Assembly: GCA_965243335.1 (NCBI GenBank)
Contig: OZ251545.1
Location: forward strand, 806,001 to 870,000
DNA from: JAJDXW01 sp965243335
Lineage (GTDB): Bacteria; Pseudomonadota; Gammaproteobacteria; HK1
Length of the DNA stretch: 64,000 bases
Direction of reading: 5' to 3'
Positions 44,187 through 53,410 of this stretch are shown piece by piece. The notes under the pieces are model-generated. The model had not been told where the DNA came from, searched no databases, and worked only from the letters and a program-made list of their open reading frames with translations. Both the position numbers and the translations under genes were made by a program. Numbering within the stretch: the stretch's first letter is position 1; each line of letters begins with the position of its first letter.

Positions 44187-44308
44187 CCCCACGGCGGCGC
44201 TTGTGCGGGGTCCTGGGAACGCTTGTGTCTCGCCCGCACTTTCGTTCACGGGCGCTTCTCCCCCGGACCTTCAGGTCCGTTGCGGGCGAGACACAAGCGT
44301 TCCCAGGG
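44187..44308. repeat. GC-rich palindromic element, best-preserved copy
   Basis: The left arm 44211-44238 and the right arm 44281-44308 are inverted copies matching at 27 of 28 positions (core GCGGGCGAGACACAAGCGTT). The loop contains CTTTCGTTCACGGGCGCTTC. TTTCACCCCACGG lies outside the left arm, and a further copy of that flank occurs near 44133. It fills the gap between the Sel1 protein and the CmcJ-like gene. Confidence 0.75.
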
Positions 44309-44465
44309 AGGACGAACCCGGGCCCGCGCTCGCATCAGGTATTCTCATCCACGGGGCCGGGATTGTCGCTTGCGGCCCGGGCGGCTCTCCCTACACTACC
44401 CGACCGGATGTGGTCGGCGGGCTCCTCGCCGGCCGGCACGGGCCGAAACAGGGAGATCCGGATTC

Positions 44466-45299
44466 ATGGCGGCGCAACCGGAAGCCATCCATCGGGCGGG
44501 GTCGGTGCGGGCGGAGCTTCGCTACGTCGTCGACACCGGCGGGAAACCGAAGACGTACATCGCCCCCCAGCGCTCCGGGAAGCCTTCCCGGCGCGAGGAT
44601 ACGGCGGACCTCCGCGAGATGCGGATCCACGACGCCTGGCCGCTCGCCGGCGAGGCGAGCCTCGACCGGGAGGGGTTCGAGCTTCACCGCCAGCCGTCCG
44701 GGGTCTCCGACTTCTACGACGACGAGGAGGTGGAGCGGGTCCACTATCCGGAGATCGAGGGGCTGATCCGGCGCGCGACGGGGGCCGTCCGGGTCGAGGT
44801 CTTCGACCACACGAGGCGGTCGGCGGGGGAGAAGCGCGCGGGGGTCCGGGACCCGGTGCGCTCCGTCCACAACGACTACACCCCGAAGTCCGGGCCGCAG
44901 CGGGTCCGCGACCTCTTTCCGGGCGAGGCGGAGGAGCTGCTGACCCGGCGCTTCGCGGTCGTCAACGCCTGGCATTCCATCCGGGGGCGGGTGGAGTCCT
45001 GGCCCCTCGCGGTATGCGACGCCCGGAGCATCCGCCCGCGGGACCTCATCGCGACCGACCTCGTCTACCGGGACCGGGTCGGCGAGGTGTTCAACCTCGC
45101 ACACAACCCCGACCACCGGTGGTTCTACTTCCCCGCGCTGGAGGAGGACCGGACCATACTGCTCAAGTGCTTCGACTCCGCCGAGGACGGCCGTGCGCGC
45201 TTCACCGCGCACACCGCCTTCGAGGACCCGGAGAGCGCCGTCGGCGCGCCGCCCCGCGAAAGCCTCGAGCTCCGCGCGCTGGCGTTCTTCGGAGGCTGA
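44466..45299 (+). CDS. CmcJ/NvfI-family oxidoreductase (Fe(II)/2-oxoglutarate-like)
   Basis: 277 residues. Landmarks of the CmcJ/NvfI (GA4 desaturase-like) family are VHNDYTPKSGPQRVRDLFPG with the HxD metal pair, AVVNAWHSIRG, PLAVCDARSIRPRDLIATDL, and HRWFYFPALEEDRTILLKCF with a later Arg/His region. CmcJ acts in cephamycin 7-methoxylation, and other members serve fungal and bacterial secondary metabolism. No biosynthetic cluster surrounds it here, so the substrate is unknown. ATG at 44466 is used. Confidence 0.8.
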   Translation: MAAQPEAIHRAGSVRAELRYVVDTGGKPKTYIAPQRSGKPSRREDTADLREMRIHDAWPLAGEASLDREGFELHRQPSGVSDFYDDEEVERVHYPEIEGLIRRATGAVRVEVFDHTRRSAGEKRAGVRDPVRSVHNDYTPKSGPQRVRDLFPGEAEELLTRRFAVVNAWHSIRGRVESWPLAVCDARSIRPRDLIATDLVYRDRVGEVFNLAHNPDHRWFYFPALEEDRTILLKCFDSAEDGRARFTAHTAFEDPESAVGAPPRESLELRALAFFGG

Positions 45300-45509
45300 T
45301 CCCGGTCGGCGATGCGGCGTCCGCCCCCCGCCGCGCCCTGAACTGAAGCTCGGCGCGCGCCTTCGCGAATCGGGCTCACAAGCTCGAAGCTACCGGGGCG
45401 GGGCTGCCCGGGCGGCGTCCGGACAAGAAGCCGGGCTGGAAAGGAATGGCCTTCCGGGAGCGGACCCGGCGCCTGCGGGGTCCGGTCGGCGGGAACCCCG
45501 ACCCTCGCG

Positions 45510-45755
45510 TCAGTCGGCGGCCGAACCCCGTTCGTCGAGCCTTCCCTGGACGTGCGATTGCCGTTCGGCGAGACGCTGCATTTCGGATCGGTGCGAGGCC
45601 ATCGCATCCTCGAACCGGTCCATCCGCCGGTCGATTCGGGCCGTGGTGCGCAGCATGAGGGCGGCGAGCCCGATCCCGAGCGCGAGGCCGGTTCCAACCA
45701 CCGACCCGATGATGCCGACGACCGCTGCGAAGTCGATTGTGATCACGGTTTCCAC
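45510..45755 (-). CDS. small membrane-anchored coiled-coil protein, 81 aa
   Basis: An N-terminal membrane helix (VVGIIGSVVGTGLALGIGLA, then ALML) is followed by a charged helical tail (DRRMDRFEDAMASHRSEMQR, LAERQSHVQGRLDERG) suited to a coiled coil. A GTG start at 45755 is used; a GTG at 45746 is also possible. Small single-helix proteins of this type are common and mostly uncharacterised. It is convergent with the CmcJ-like gene; 45300-45509 between them holds nothing recognised. Confidence 0.6.
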   Translation of the reverse strand: METVITIDFAAVVGIIGSVVGTGLALGIGLAALMLRTTARIDRRMDRFEDAMASHRSEMQRLAERQSHVQGRLDERGSAAD

Positions 45756-45815
45756 CCCTCGAAGCGTAGCATGTGGGCGGCCGGCTCCGTGCGATCCCGT
45801 GTAAGCTGTCGCGGC

Positions 45816-45901
45816 TGGTGCCGGAGGGGAGATTCGAACTCCCACGGGGTCGCCCCCAACAGATTTTGAGTCTGCCGTGTCTACCGTTCCACCACTCCGG
45901 C
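45816..45901 (-). tRNA. tRNA-Leu (anticodon CAA)
   Basis: The minus strand gives acceptor GCCGGAG paired with CTCCGGC, an anticodon loop in CAGACTCAAAATCTG with CAA, a long variable arm (TTGGGGGCGACCCCG) as expected for a class II tRNA, and the T arm GGAGTTCGAATCTCC. CCA is encoded. It lies divergently just upstream of queA. Confidence 0.95.
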
Positions 45902-45942
45902 CGGGGCCGGATTCTAGCCCGGACGAGGGGGCGGGGGAGAGG

Positions 45943-46962
45943 GTGCGGGTCTCGGACTTCGACTACCGGCTCCCGGACGACCTCATCGCCCGCTATCCGG
46001 CGGAGCCCCGCACCGCGAGCCGGCTGCTCGTGGCCGCCGGCGAAGGGCCGCAGGACACGGTCTTCTCCGAGCTCCCGGCGTGGCTCCGTCCCGGGGACCT
46101 GCTCGTGCTGAACGACACCCGCGTCATACGGGCCCGGCTCCGGGGACGGAAGCCGACCGGCGGGAGGGTCGAGGTGTTCGTGGAGCGCATCGAAGGCCCG
46201 GCCCGGCTGCTCGCGCGGGTCCGGGCGAGCAAGGGGCTCCGGCCGGGCGGGGAGGTGGAGCTCGGTCAGGGCGTGCGCGCGGTGTGCGCGGGGCGCGCCG
46301 GAGATTTCCATCTCATCGACCTCGACCGCCCCGCGGCGGCGGTGCTGGAGCGCTGCGGCGAGGTCCCGCTCCCTCCCTATCTCGGACGCCCCGCCGAGCC
46401 CTCGGACGCGGCGCGCTACCAGACGGTGTACGCGCGCCGCGCGGGGGCGGTGGCCGCTCCCACGGCCGGCCTCCACTTCGATGCCGCGCTGCTCGACCGG
46501 CTCGCGGCCGCCGGGGTCGCGAACGCGGTCCTCACCCTGCACGTCGGCTCCGGCACCTACCAGCCGATCCGGGCCGAAGATCCGGACGGCCACCGGATGC
46601 ACGGCGAGGCGGTGGAGGTCCCGGAGCGGCTCTGCGAGGCGGTCGAGGCGGCGAAGGCCGGGGGCGGGCGGGTGGTCGCGGTGGGGACGACGTGCGTGCG
46701 GGCGTTGGAGACCGCCGCCCGCGCCGGCCGCCTCGAGCCGTGGTCGGGGACCACGCGCCTCTTCATCCGGCCGGGCTTCGAGTTCCGCTGCGTGGACGCC
46801 CTGCTGACCAACTTCCACCAGCCGCGCTCCACCCTGCTGCTGCTCGTCGCCGCCTTCGCGGGCCGTGAACGGGTGCTCGGGGCCTACCGGCACGCGGTCG
46901 CGAAGGGATACCGGTTCCTGAGCTTCGGCGACGCGATGTTCCTGCCCGAGCGGGCGGCCTGA
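45943..46962 (+). CDS. queA: S-adenosylmethionine:tRNA ribosyltransferase-isomerase
   Basis: 339 residues with a GTG start at 45943, beginning MRVSDFDYRLPDDLIARYPA, the conserved QueA N-terminus. LLVLNDTRVIRARLRGRK, AAPTAGLHFDAALLDRL, TLHVGSGTYQPIRAED and LLTNFHQPRSTLLLLVAAF are also diagnostic. It converts 7-aminomethyl-7-deazaguanine in tRNA to epoxyqueuosine using the ribosyl part of SAM. tgt follows about 190 bp downstream; nothing else was seen in that gap. Confidence 0.96.
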   Translation: MRVSDFDYRLPDDLIARYPAEPRTASRLLVAAGEGPQDTVFSELPAWLRPGDLLVLNDTRVIRARLRGRKPTGGRVEVFVERIEGPARLLARVRASKGLRPGGEVELGQGVRAVCAGRAGDFHLIDLDRPAAAVLERCGEVPLPPYLGRPAEPSDAARYQTVYARRAGAVAAPTAGLHFDAALLDRLAAAGVANAVLTLHVGSGTYQPIRAEDPDGHRMHGEAVEVPERLCEAVEAAKAGGGRVVAVGTTCVRALETAARAGRLEPWSGTTRLFIRPGFEFRCVDALLTNFHQPRSTLLLLVAAFAGRERVLGAYRHAVAKGYRFLSFGDAMFLPERAA

Positions 46963-47153
46963 ATGCCCGGCTCGCGGGCGACGCCGCGCCTCGCGTCCGG
47001 CCCCGGCCCCGTCTCCGTCCCGGTCCTCGCCTCGCGAGGGTCCGGACCCCGCTTCGCCGCCTGCCGGAGCCCGGCCCGGATCCCCGCCCGCCGGCCGTAC
47101 CGCACACCCTCCCGCCCCCGCCTCCGCGCGCCGGCCCGGAGGCCGCCCGCGGG

Positions 47154-48266
47154 ATGAACGCGAACCGCTTCCGCGTGCTCGCCCGGGACGGAAACGCCCG
47201 GTGCGGCGAGCTCCGGCTCGGCGGGCGCGGCCCCGTGGAGACCCCCGCGTTCATGCCCGTCGGGACCCGCGCCGCCGTGCGGGCGGTGGACCCCGAGGAG
47301 CTCCGGGCGAGCGGGACCCGGATCATCGTCAGCAACACCTTCCACCTGATGCTGCGCCCCGGCGCGGATCGGGTGCGCGCCCACGGGGGCCTCCACCGCA
47401 TGATGGCCTGGGACGGCGCGATCCTCACCGACTCGGGCGGGTTCCAGGTCTTCAGCCTGGGAGGCCGGGTGCGCGAGGAGGGGGTGGACCTCCGCTCGCC
47501 CTGGGACGGCTCCCCGGTCCGCCTCGACCCCGAGCGGTCGATGCAGGTCCAGCGCGCCCTCGGCTCCGACGTGGTGATGGTGTTCGACGAGTGCGCCGCG
47601 TGGCCGGCCGAGCAGGCCGCGGCGGCGCAATCCATGCGGCGCTCCCTCCGGTGGGCGGCCCGGTCCCGCGCCGCCCACGGGGACAGCCCGGCCGCCCTGT
47701 TCGGCATCGTGCAGGGGGGGACGTGGCCGGACCTTCGCGCCGAATCTCTCGACGGCCTCCTCGCCATCGGGTTCGACGGCTACGCGATCGGCGGGCTCGC
47801 GGTGGGCGAGCCGATGGAGCAGCGCCTCGAGGTGCTCGACCGGCTCGCGCCCGACATGCCCCCGGCCGCGCCCCGCTACCTCATGGGGGTGGGCACGCCG
47901 GAGGACGTCGTGGAGGCGGTCTGGCGGGGGGTGGACCTCTTCGACTGCGTGCTCCCGACCCGGAACGCGCGCAACGGGCACCTCTTCGTCCGGGAGGGGG
48001 TCCTTCGCATCCGCAACCGCCGCTACCGCGACGACGTCCGGCCGATCGAGCCCGGCTGCGGATGCCCCGCCTGCGCGCGCTTCTCCCGCGCCTACCTGCA
48101 CCATCTCGACCGGTGCGGGGAGGTCCTGGGCGCGCGCCTCGCCACCCTCCACAACCTCCACCACTACCAGATCCTGATGGCGGGCCTGCGCGGGGCGGTC
48201 CGGGCTGGAACGCTCGCGCGGTTCCGGCGGGAGTTCCGGGCGGAGCGGAGCCTCCCTGTGGCATAA
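47154..48266 (+). CDS. tgt: tRNA-guanine transglycosylase
   Basis: 370 residues. The nucleophile and base-binding Asp residues are in ILTDSGGFQVFSL and LFDCVLPTRNARNGHLF. The zinc site is CGCPACARF with a later His in LHNLHHY. It swaps guanine 34 in Asn, Asp, His and Tyr tRNAs for preQ1. Together with queA it gives two adjacent steps of queuosine formation. ATG at 47154 is used. Confidence 0.96.
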   Translation: MNANRFRVLARDGNARCGELRLGGRGPVETPAFMPVGTRAAVRAVDPEELRASGTRIIVSNTFHLMLRPGADRVRAHGGLHRMMAWDGAILTDSGGFQVFSLGGRVREEGVDLRSPWDGSPVRLDPERSMQVQRALGSDVVMVFDECAAWPAEQAAAAQSMRRSLRWAARSRAAHGDSPAALFGIVQGGTWPDLRAESLDGLLAIGFDGYAIGGLAVGEPMEQRLEVLDRLAPDMPPAAPRYLMGVGTPEDVVEAVWRGVDLFDCVLPTRNARNGHLFVREGVLRIRNRRYRDDVRPIEPGCGCPACARFSRAYLHHLDRCGEVLGARLATLHNLHHYQILMAGLRGAVRAGTLARFRREFRAERSLPVA

Positions 48267-48322
48267 TCCCGCCTCCTTGCCGGAACCCATCCGGCGCCCA
48301 TCCATCGAGGGCCGCTTCTTTC

Positions 48323-48655
48323 ATGGACTTCTTCATCGACGACGCCTACGCGCAGGCTGGCGGGGAAGGCGGCACGGGCGGAATGCTCGCGACCTTCGTG
48401 CCCCTCATCCTCATCTTCGTGGTGTTCTGGTTCCTGCTGATCCGGCCCCAGCAGAAGAAGGCGAAGGAGCACCGGGCGATGGTGGGCGCCCTCGGCAAGG
48501 GCGACGAAGTGGTGACCAACGGCGGCCTGCTCGGCCGGATCACCGCGGTCGGCGACACCTTCGTCACCGTGGAGGTGGGCGAGGGCATGGAAGTGCGCGT
48601 GCAGCGCTCGGCGGTCGCGAACCTCATGCCGAAGGGGACCATCAAGTCGGCCTGA
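48323..48655 (+). CDS. yajC: preprotein translocase subunit YajC
   Basis: 110 residues with a single membrane helix (LATFVPLILIFVVFWFLLIR) followed by PQQKKAKEHRAMVGALGKGD and EVVTNGGLLGRI, the YajC signature. It associates with SecDF at the inner membrane. It opens the conserved yajC-secD-secF order, 57 bp after tgt. Confidence 0.95.
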   Translation: MDFFIDDAYAQAGGEGGTGGMLATFVPLILIFVVFWFLLIRPQQKKAKEHRAMVGALGKGDEVVTNGGLLGRITAVGDTFVTVEVGEGMEVRVQRSAVANLMPKGTIKSA

Positions 48656-48677
48656 GTCCGTCGCCGAGCCTCGGGTC

Positions 48678-50537
48678 ATGCCCAACCGTTACCCGCTCTG
48701 GAAGCACCTTCTCATCGTGGCCGTGCTGGCCGCGGGGGTCCTGTTCGCGCTGCCGAACGTGTTCGGGGAAGACCCCGCGGTCCAGATCTCCGGGGAGCGC
48801 GGGGTGGCGATCAACACGAGCCTCGCCGCCCGGGTGTCGAGCGCCCTCGAGGCCGGGGGGGCTCCCGCCCATCGGGTGACCCTGGAGGAGGGCCGGCTCC
48901 TCGCCCGTTTCGGGGACAGCGAAGCCCAGCTCAGGGCGCAGGACCTCCTCCGCGCCGACCTCGGCCCCGGCTACGTCGTCGCCCTCAACCTGGCCCCCGC
49001 CATGCCGCGATGGCTCGCCGCCACCGGCCTCCTGCCGATGTACCTCGGCCTCGACCTGCGCGGAGGGGTCCACTTCCTCATGGAGGTCGACATGCGGGCC
49101 GCGGTGGCCCAGGCCGAGGAGCGGTACGCCGGCGACGTGCGCACCCTCCTCCGCGAAGCCCGGGTGCGCTACCGCTCGGTGGCCCGCGGCCCGGAGGGGG
49201 GCGTTCGGGTGCGGCTTCGCACCGAGGAGGCGCGGGACGAGGCGGCGCGGCGCATCGCCCGCGAGTTTCCGGACCTCACCGTGACCGAGGACGCGGTCGG
49301 GGAGGACTTCCGGCTCCGCCTCGCGCTCGACGAGGAGGCGGCCCGGGCCACCCGGGAGTTCGCCCTCCAGCAGAACGTGACGACCCTCCGCAACCGGGTC
49401 AACGAGCTCGGGGTCGCCGAGCCGGTCATCCAGCGGCAGGGGGACCGCCGCATCGTGGTGCAGCTCCCCGGGGTCCAGGACACCGCGCGCGCGAAGGACA
49501 TCCTCGGGGCCACCGCCACCCTCGAGCTCCGGATGGTGGACGAGGAGCACTCCGTCTCCGATGCGACCGACGGCCGGGTTCCCGCCGGGTCGCGCCTCTA
49601 CCACGAGCGCAGCGGCCGCCCGGTGCTGCTCTACCGGCAGCTCATGCTGACCGGCGACTCCATCATCGACGCCGCGTCCGGGATCGATCAGCAGACCGGC
49701 TCCCCCGCCGTCTTCATCACCCTCGACGGCAAGGGGGCGCGCATCTTCTCCGATCGTACGAAGGACAAGATCGGCCGCAGCATGGCGGTGGTCTTCATCG
49801 AGAACAAGACCGAGGTCCGGCGGGTCGACGGCCGCGACGTGCGGAGCCGGCGCACGATCGAGGAGGTCATCAACATCGCGGTCATCCGCGACCGGCTCGG
49901 CAAGCGCTTCCAGATCACCGGGCTCGACAACACCGCGGAGGCGCGCGACCTCGCGCTGCTGCTGCGCGCCGGCGCGCTCGCGGCCCCCATCGAGATCATC
50001 GAGGAGCGCACGGTGGGCCCGAGCCTCGGCCAGGACAACATCGACCAGGGGCTGCGTTCGGTGATCATCGGGTTCTGCCTGGTGCTCGGGTTCATGGCGT
50101 TCTGGTACCGGCGCTTCGGGCTCGTCGCGAACCTCGCCCTCGCCGCCAACCTGGTGCTCATCGTGGCCGTCCTGTCCATGCTCCAGGCCACCCTGACCCT
50201 CCCCGGGATCGCGGGCATCGTGCTCACCGTGGGCATGGCGGTGGATGCGAACGTCCTCATCTTCGAGCGGATCCGCGAGGAGCTGCGCAACCGGAACACC
50301 CCCCAGGCGAGCATCCAGGCGGGCTACCAGAAGGCGTTCTCCACCATCCTCGACGCCAACGTCACGACCCTCATCGCGGCCGTGGTGCTGTTCGGCTTCG
50401 GCACCGGCCCCATCAAGGGCTTCGCGATCACCCTGTCCATCGGCATCGTCACCTCCATGTTCACCGCCATCATGGGCACCCGCGCGGTGGTCGGCCTCGT
50501 CTACGGCGGGCGCCGCGTCGCCGCGCTGTCCATCTGA
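48678..50537 (+). CDS. secD: protein translocase subunit SecD
   Basis: 619 residues. An N-terminal membrane helix, then the D1 region (YLGLDLRGGVHFLMEVDM), the large periplasmic P1 domain, and an RND-type C-terminal membrane block (GLRSVIIGFCLVLGFMAFWY, GIAGIVLTVGMAVDANVLIF, GTGPIKGFAITLSIGIVTSM). The membrane Asp in AVDANVLIFERIREEL takes part in proton-driven release of exported proteins. ATG at 48678 lies 22 bp after yajC. Confidence 0.96.
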   Translation: MPNRYPLWKHLLIVAVLAAGVLFALPNVFGEDPAVQISGERGVAINTSLAARVSSALEAGGAPAHRVTLEEGRLLARFGDSEAQLRAQDLLRADLGPGYVVALNLAPAMPRWLAATGLLPMYLGLDLRGGVHFLMEVDMRAAVAQAEERYAGDVRTLLREARVRYRSVARGPEGGVRVRLRTEEARDEAARRIAREFPDLTVTEDAVGEDFRLRLALDEEAARATREFALQQNVTTLRNRVNELGVAEPVIQRQGDRRIVVQLPGVQDTARAKDILGATATLELRMVDEEHSVSDATDGRVPAGSRLYHERSGRPVLLYRQLMLTGDSIIDAASGIDQQTGSPAVFITLDGKGARIFSDRTKDKIGRSMAVVFIENKTEVRRVDGRDVRSRRTIEEVINIAVIRDRLGKRFQITGLDNTAEARDLALLLRAGALAAPIEIIEERTVGPSLGQDNIDQGLRSVIIGFCLVLGFMAFWYRRFGLVANLALAANLVLIVAVLSMLQATLTLPGIAGIVLTVGMAVDANVLIFERIREELRNRNTPQASIQAGYQKAFSTILDANVTTLIAAVVLFGFGTGPIKGFAITLSIGIVTSMFTAIMGTRAVVGLVYGGRRVAALSI

Positions 50538-50551
50538 ACCGGGCCGGCTCC

Positions 50552-51487
50552 GTGCGCGACCTCTTCAGCCGCCTCCCCTACCTCGACTTCCTGGGGCGCC
50601 GCCGCGCCGCCCTGTACCTCTCGGCCGGGCTTCTCGCGGTGTCGGTCCTCTCGCTCGCGGTGCGCGGCCTCGACTTCGGGATCGACTTCACCGGCGGCAC
50701 CCTGATCGAGGTCGGCTACTCCGAGCCCGCGGAGCTCGACCCGATCCGCGGCGCGCTGGCCGGCGCGGGCTTCGAGGAGGCGGCGGTGCAGCACTTCGGC
50801 ACGGTGCGCGACGTGCTGGTGCGGATCGCGCCGCGCGAGGGGCTCACCCGCGCCGAGCTCAGCTCCCGGATCCTCCGCGTGCTCCAGGAGGACGAGGAGG
50901 TGACCCTGCGCCGGGTGGAGTTCGTCGGCCCCCAGGTGGGGGAGGAGCTGACCGAGGACGGCGGGCTCGCCATGCTCATCGCGCTGTTCGGGATCCTCGT
51001 CTACGTCTGGCTGCGGTTCGAGTACCGGTTCGCGCTCGGCGCGATCGCCGCCCTCGTGCACGACGTGCTCATCACCCTCGGCTTCTTCTCGGTGACGGGG
51101 CTGGAGTTCGACCTGACGGTGCTCGCGGCGGTGCTCGCGGTCATCGGCTACTCGCTCAACGACACCATCGTGGTCTTCGACCGGGTCCGGGAGAACTTCC
51201 GGCGGGTGCGCCGGGGGAGCACGGAGGAGGTCATGAACCGCTCCCTCAACCAGACCCTCTCGCGGACGTTGATGACCTCGCTCACGACCCTCCTCGTGCT
51301 CGCCGCGCTGTTCGTGCTCGGCGGGGAGCTCATCCGGGGGTTCGCGACCGCCCTCGTCGTGGGGGTGCTCATCGGAACCTATTCCTCGATCTACGTCGCG
51401 AGCGTCTCCGCCCTCGCCCTCGGGGTGAGCCGCGCGGACCTCCTCCCGGTGAAGAAGGAAGGAGCGGACGACCCGGCGGGTCCGTGA
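50552..51487 (+). CDS. secF: protein translocase subunit SecF
   Basis: 311 residues with a GTG start. The N-terminal helix is followed by GIDFTGGTLIEVGYSEP (the SecF D1 region), and the C-terminal membrane block contains VIGYSLNDTIVVFDRVRENF and TSLTTLLVLAALFVLGGELI. It forms the SecDF channel with the preceding protein. It lies 14 bp after secD. Confidence 0.96.
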   Translation: MRDLFSRLPYLDFLGRRRAALYLSAGLLAVSVLSLAVRGLDFGIDFTGGTLIEVGYSEPAELDPIRGALAGAGFEEAAVQHFGTVRDVLVRIAPREGLTRAELSSRILRVLQEDEEVTLRRVEFVGPQVGEELTEDGGLAMLIALFGILVYVWLRFEYRFALGAIAALVHDVLITLGFFSVTGLEFDLTVLAAVLAVIGYSLNDTIVVFDRVRENFRRVRRGSTEEVMNRSLNQTLSRTLMTSLTTLLVLAALFVLGGELIRGFATALVVGVLIGTYSSIYVASVSALALGVSRADLLPVKKEGADDPAGP

Positions 51488-51516
51488 GGGTGCGGTGAGG
51501 CCGCCTTCCTTTCGCC

Positions 51517-52431
51517 GTGAACGGAGCGCCCGGCCCGGCGCACGGTCGCCCCGTGGCCGCTGAGCCGGTCCCCGGGGCGGCGCGCGGTTCGTCTCCCGCC
51601 GCGCCCGAGCCCCTGGTCGCCGTCGAAGGGCTCACCTTCCGCCGGGGGCCGAGGGTCGTCTTCGATTCCCTCGACCTGACCGTGGCGAAGGGCGAGATCA
51701 CCGCCGTGCTCGGTCCGAGCGGGGTGGGCAAGACGACCCTGCTCAAGCTCATCGGCGGGGAGCTCCGCCCGGACGGCGGGCGCGTGCGGGTCGGCGGCGA
51801 GGACGTGCACCGCCTCTCGCGCTCCGGCCTCTACGCGCTTCGCCGGCGGATGGGGGTCCTCTTCCAGGCCGGCGCCCTCTTCACCGACCTCGACGTGTAC
51901 GAGAACGTCGCGTTCCCGCTCCGCGAGCACACCCGGCTGTCCGAGGAGACGATCCGCGACGTGGTCCTGCTCAAGCTCGAGGCGGTGGGGCTCCGCAACG
52001 CCCGCGGCCTGTGGCCGCGCGAGCTCTCGGGGGGGATGGCGCGCCGCGTCGCGCTCGCCCGGGCCATCGCGCTCGATCCGGAGATCGTCCTCTACGACGA
52101 GCCGCTGGCCGGCCAGGACCCGATCTCGGCCGGCGTGCTCGTGGCCCTCATCCGGCAGCTCAACGACGCGCTCGGGCTCACCAGCATCGTGGTCACCCAC
52201 GACGTCGAGGAGGTCTCCGCGATCGCGGACCGGATGCACGTCCTGTCCGGTGGGAAGCGCATCGCGACCGGCGCGCCGGCGGAGATCCGCGCCTCCGGCG
52301 AGCCCTCCGTCCGCCAGTTCATGCGGGGCCTCCCGGACGGTCCGGTGCCGTTCCACTTTCCGGGTCTCTCGGTCGCGGAAGACCTGCTGGGGGTCGCCGC
52401 GGGCGGCGGCGCAGCCGCGGCGCGCGCCTGA
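51517..52431 (+). CDS. mlaF: phospholipid transport ABC ATP-binding protein MlaF
   Basis: 304 residues. Walker A is GPSGVGKTTL, the signature ELSGGMARRVALARAIA, Walker B IVLYDEPLAGQDP and the switch His in VVTHDVEEV. Mla/Mce-type ATPases use GM rather than GQ in the signature, as here. The first 30 residues are a Pro/Ala-rich extension and the GTG start is uncertain. It powers lipid exchange between the inner and outer membranes with MlaE. Confidence 0.93.
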   Translation: MNGAPGPAHGRPVAAEPVPGAARGSSPAAPEPLVAVEGLTFRRGPRVVFDSLDLTVAKGEITAVLGPSGVGKTTLLKLIGGELRPDGGRVRVGGEDVHRLSRSGLYALRRRMGVLFQAGALFTDLDVYENVAFPLREHTRLSEETIRDVVLLKLEAVGLRNARGLWPRELSGGMARRVALARAIALDPEIVLYDEPLAGQDPISAGVLVALIRQLNDALGLTSIVVTHDVEEVSAIADRMHVLSGGKRIATGAPAEIRASGEPSVRQFMRGLPDGPVPFHFPGLSVAEDLLGVAAGGGAAAARA

Positions 52432-52471
52432 ACCGCGGCGTTGGGCGGGCATCCCCTTGGCCGGCATCCTC

Positions 52472-53248
52472 ATGGAGGCGTTCGCGTGGATTGGCCGGCT
52501 CGTGTTCGCCTGGCTCGAGGTGCTCGGGCGGGGGACCGTGTTCCTCGCGCGGGTGCTCGCCGGGCTTCCCGGCGCGGCGCTCCGGTGGCGGGAGCTCCTG
52601 CGCCAGATCGGGCGGGTCGGCGCGGAGAGCATGGTCCTCATCCTGGTGTCCGGCGCGTTCGTCGGCATGGTCCTCGGCCTCCAGGGCTACAACATGCTGG
52701 TGCGCTTCGGGGCCGAGGAGTCCCTCGGCCTCGCGGTGGCCCTCGCCCTGGTGCGCGAGCTCGGGCCGGTGGTGTCGGCGCTCCTCTACGCGGGCCGGGC
52801 GGGCTCCGCCCTCGCGGCCGAGATCGGCCTCATGAAGACCACGGAGCAGCTCGCGGCGATGGGCATGATGGCGGTCGACCCCCTGCGCCGGGTCGTCGCC
52901 CCCCGCTTCCTCGCCGGGGTGCTCTCCGTGCCGCTCCTCGCCGCGACGTTCAGCGCGGTCGGGGTGCTCGGGGGCCAGTTCGTCGGGGTCGGGCTGCTCG
53001 GGGTGGACGACGGGGCGTTCTGGTCCCAGATGCAGTCCGGGGTCGACTTCCGCGACGACGTCGCGAACGGGATCGTGAAGAGCGTGGTGTTCGGGGTCGT
53101 GGTGACCTGGATATCCCTGTTCCAGGGCTACGACTCGGTCCCCACCTCCGAGGGGGTCTCGCGGGCGACCACCCGTTCGGTGGTGTGGTCGTCGCTCGCG
53201 GTGTTCGGGCTCGACTTCGTCCTCACCTCCCTCATGTTCAACGACTGA
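52472..53248 (+). CDS. mlaE: phospholipid transport ABC permease MlaE
   Basis: 258 residues from the ATG at 52472 (an in-frame TTG at 52457 is an alternative). The MlaE family motifs are LVSGAFVGMVLGLQGYNML, LVRELGPVVSALLYAGRAGS and IGLMKTTEQLAAMGMMAVDP. About six hydrophobic segments are present. It forms the membrane core with MlaF and MlaD. Confidence 0.94.
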   Translation: MEAFAWIGRLVFAWLEVLGRGTVFLARVLAGLPGAALRWRELLRQIGRVGAESMVLILVSGAFVGMVLGLQGYNMLVRFGAEESLGLAVALALVRELGPVVSALLYAGRAGSALAAEIGLMKTTEQLAAMGMMAVDPLRRVVAPRFLAGVLSVPLLAATFSAVGVLGGQFVGVGLLGVDDGAFWSQMQSGVDFRDDVANGIVKSVVFGVVVTWISLFQGYDSVPTSEGVSRATTRSVVWSSLAVFGLDFVLTSLMFND

Positions 53249-53410
53249 GACCGACGAGGTCGGGGCGGGACCGCAGGCAGGAGCGCCTCGCATAGAATTC
53301 GACCCGACCGCCGGCGTGGGCCTTCTTCACGGGAATCCAGGTTCGGTGGCCAGCGATGCGGAAGCGTCCCGACCCGGCAGCGGACCCGGGCGCCCAGTGG
53401 AGATCGAGGC

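Noticed and set aside
49010..51487. An 825-residue plus-strand frame joining secD and secF
   Set aside because: The part overlapping secD is a shadow. secD and secF are separate genes with their own starts.
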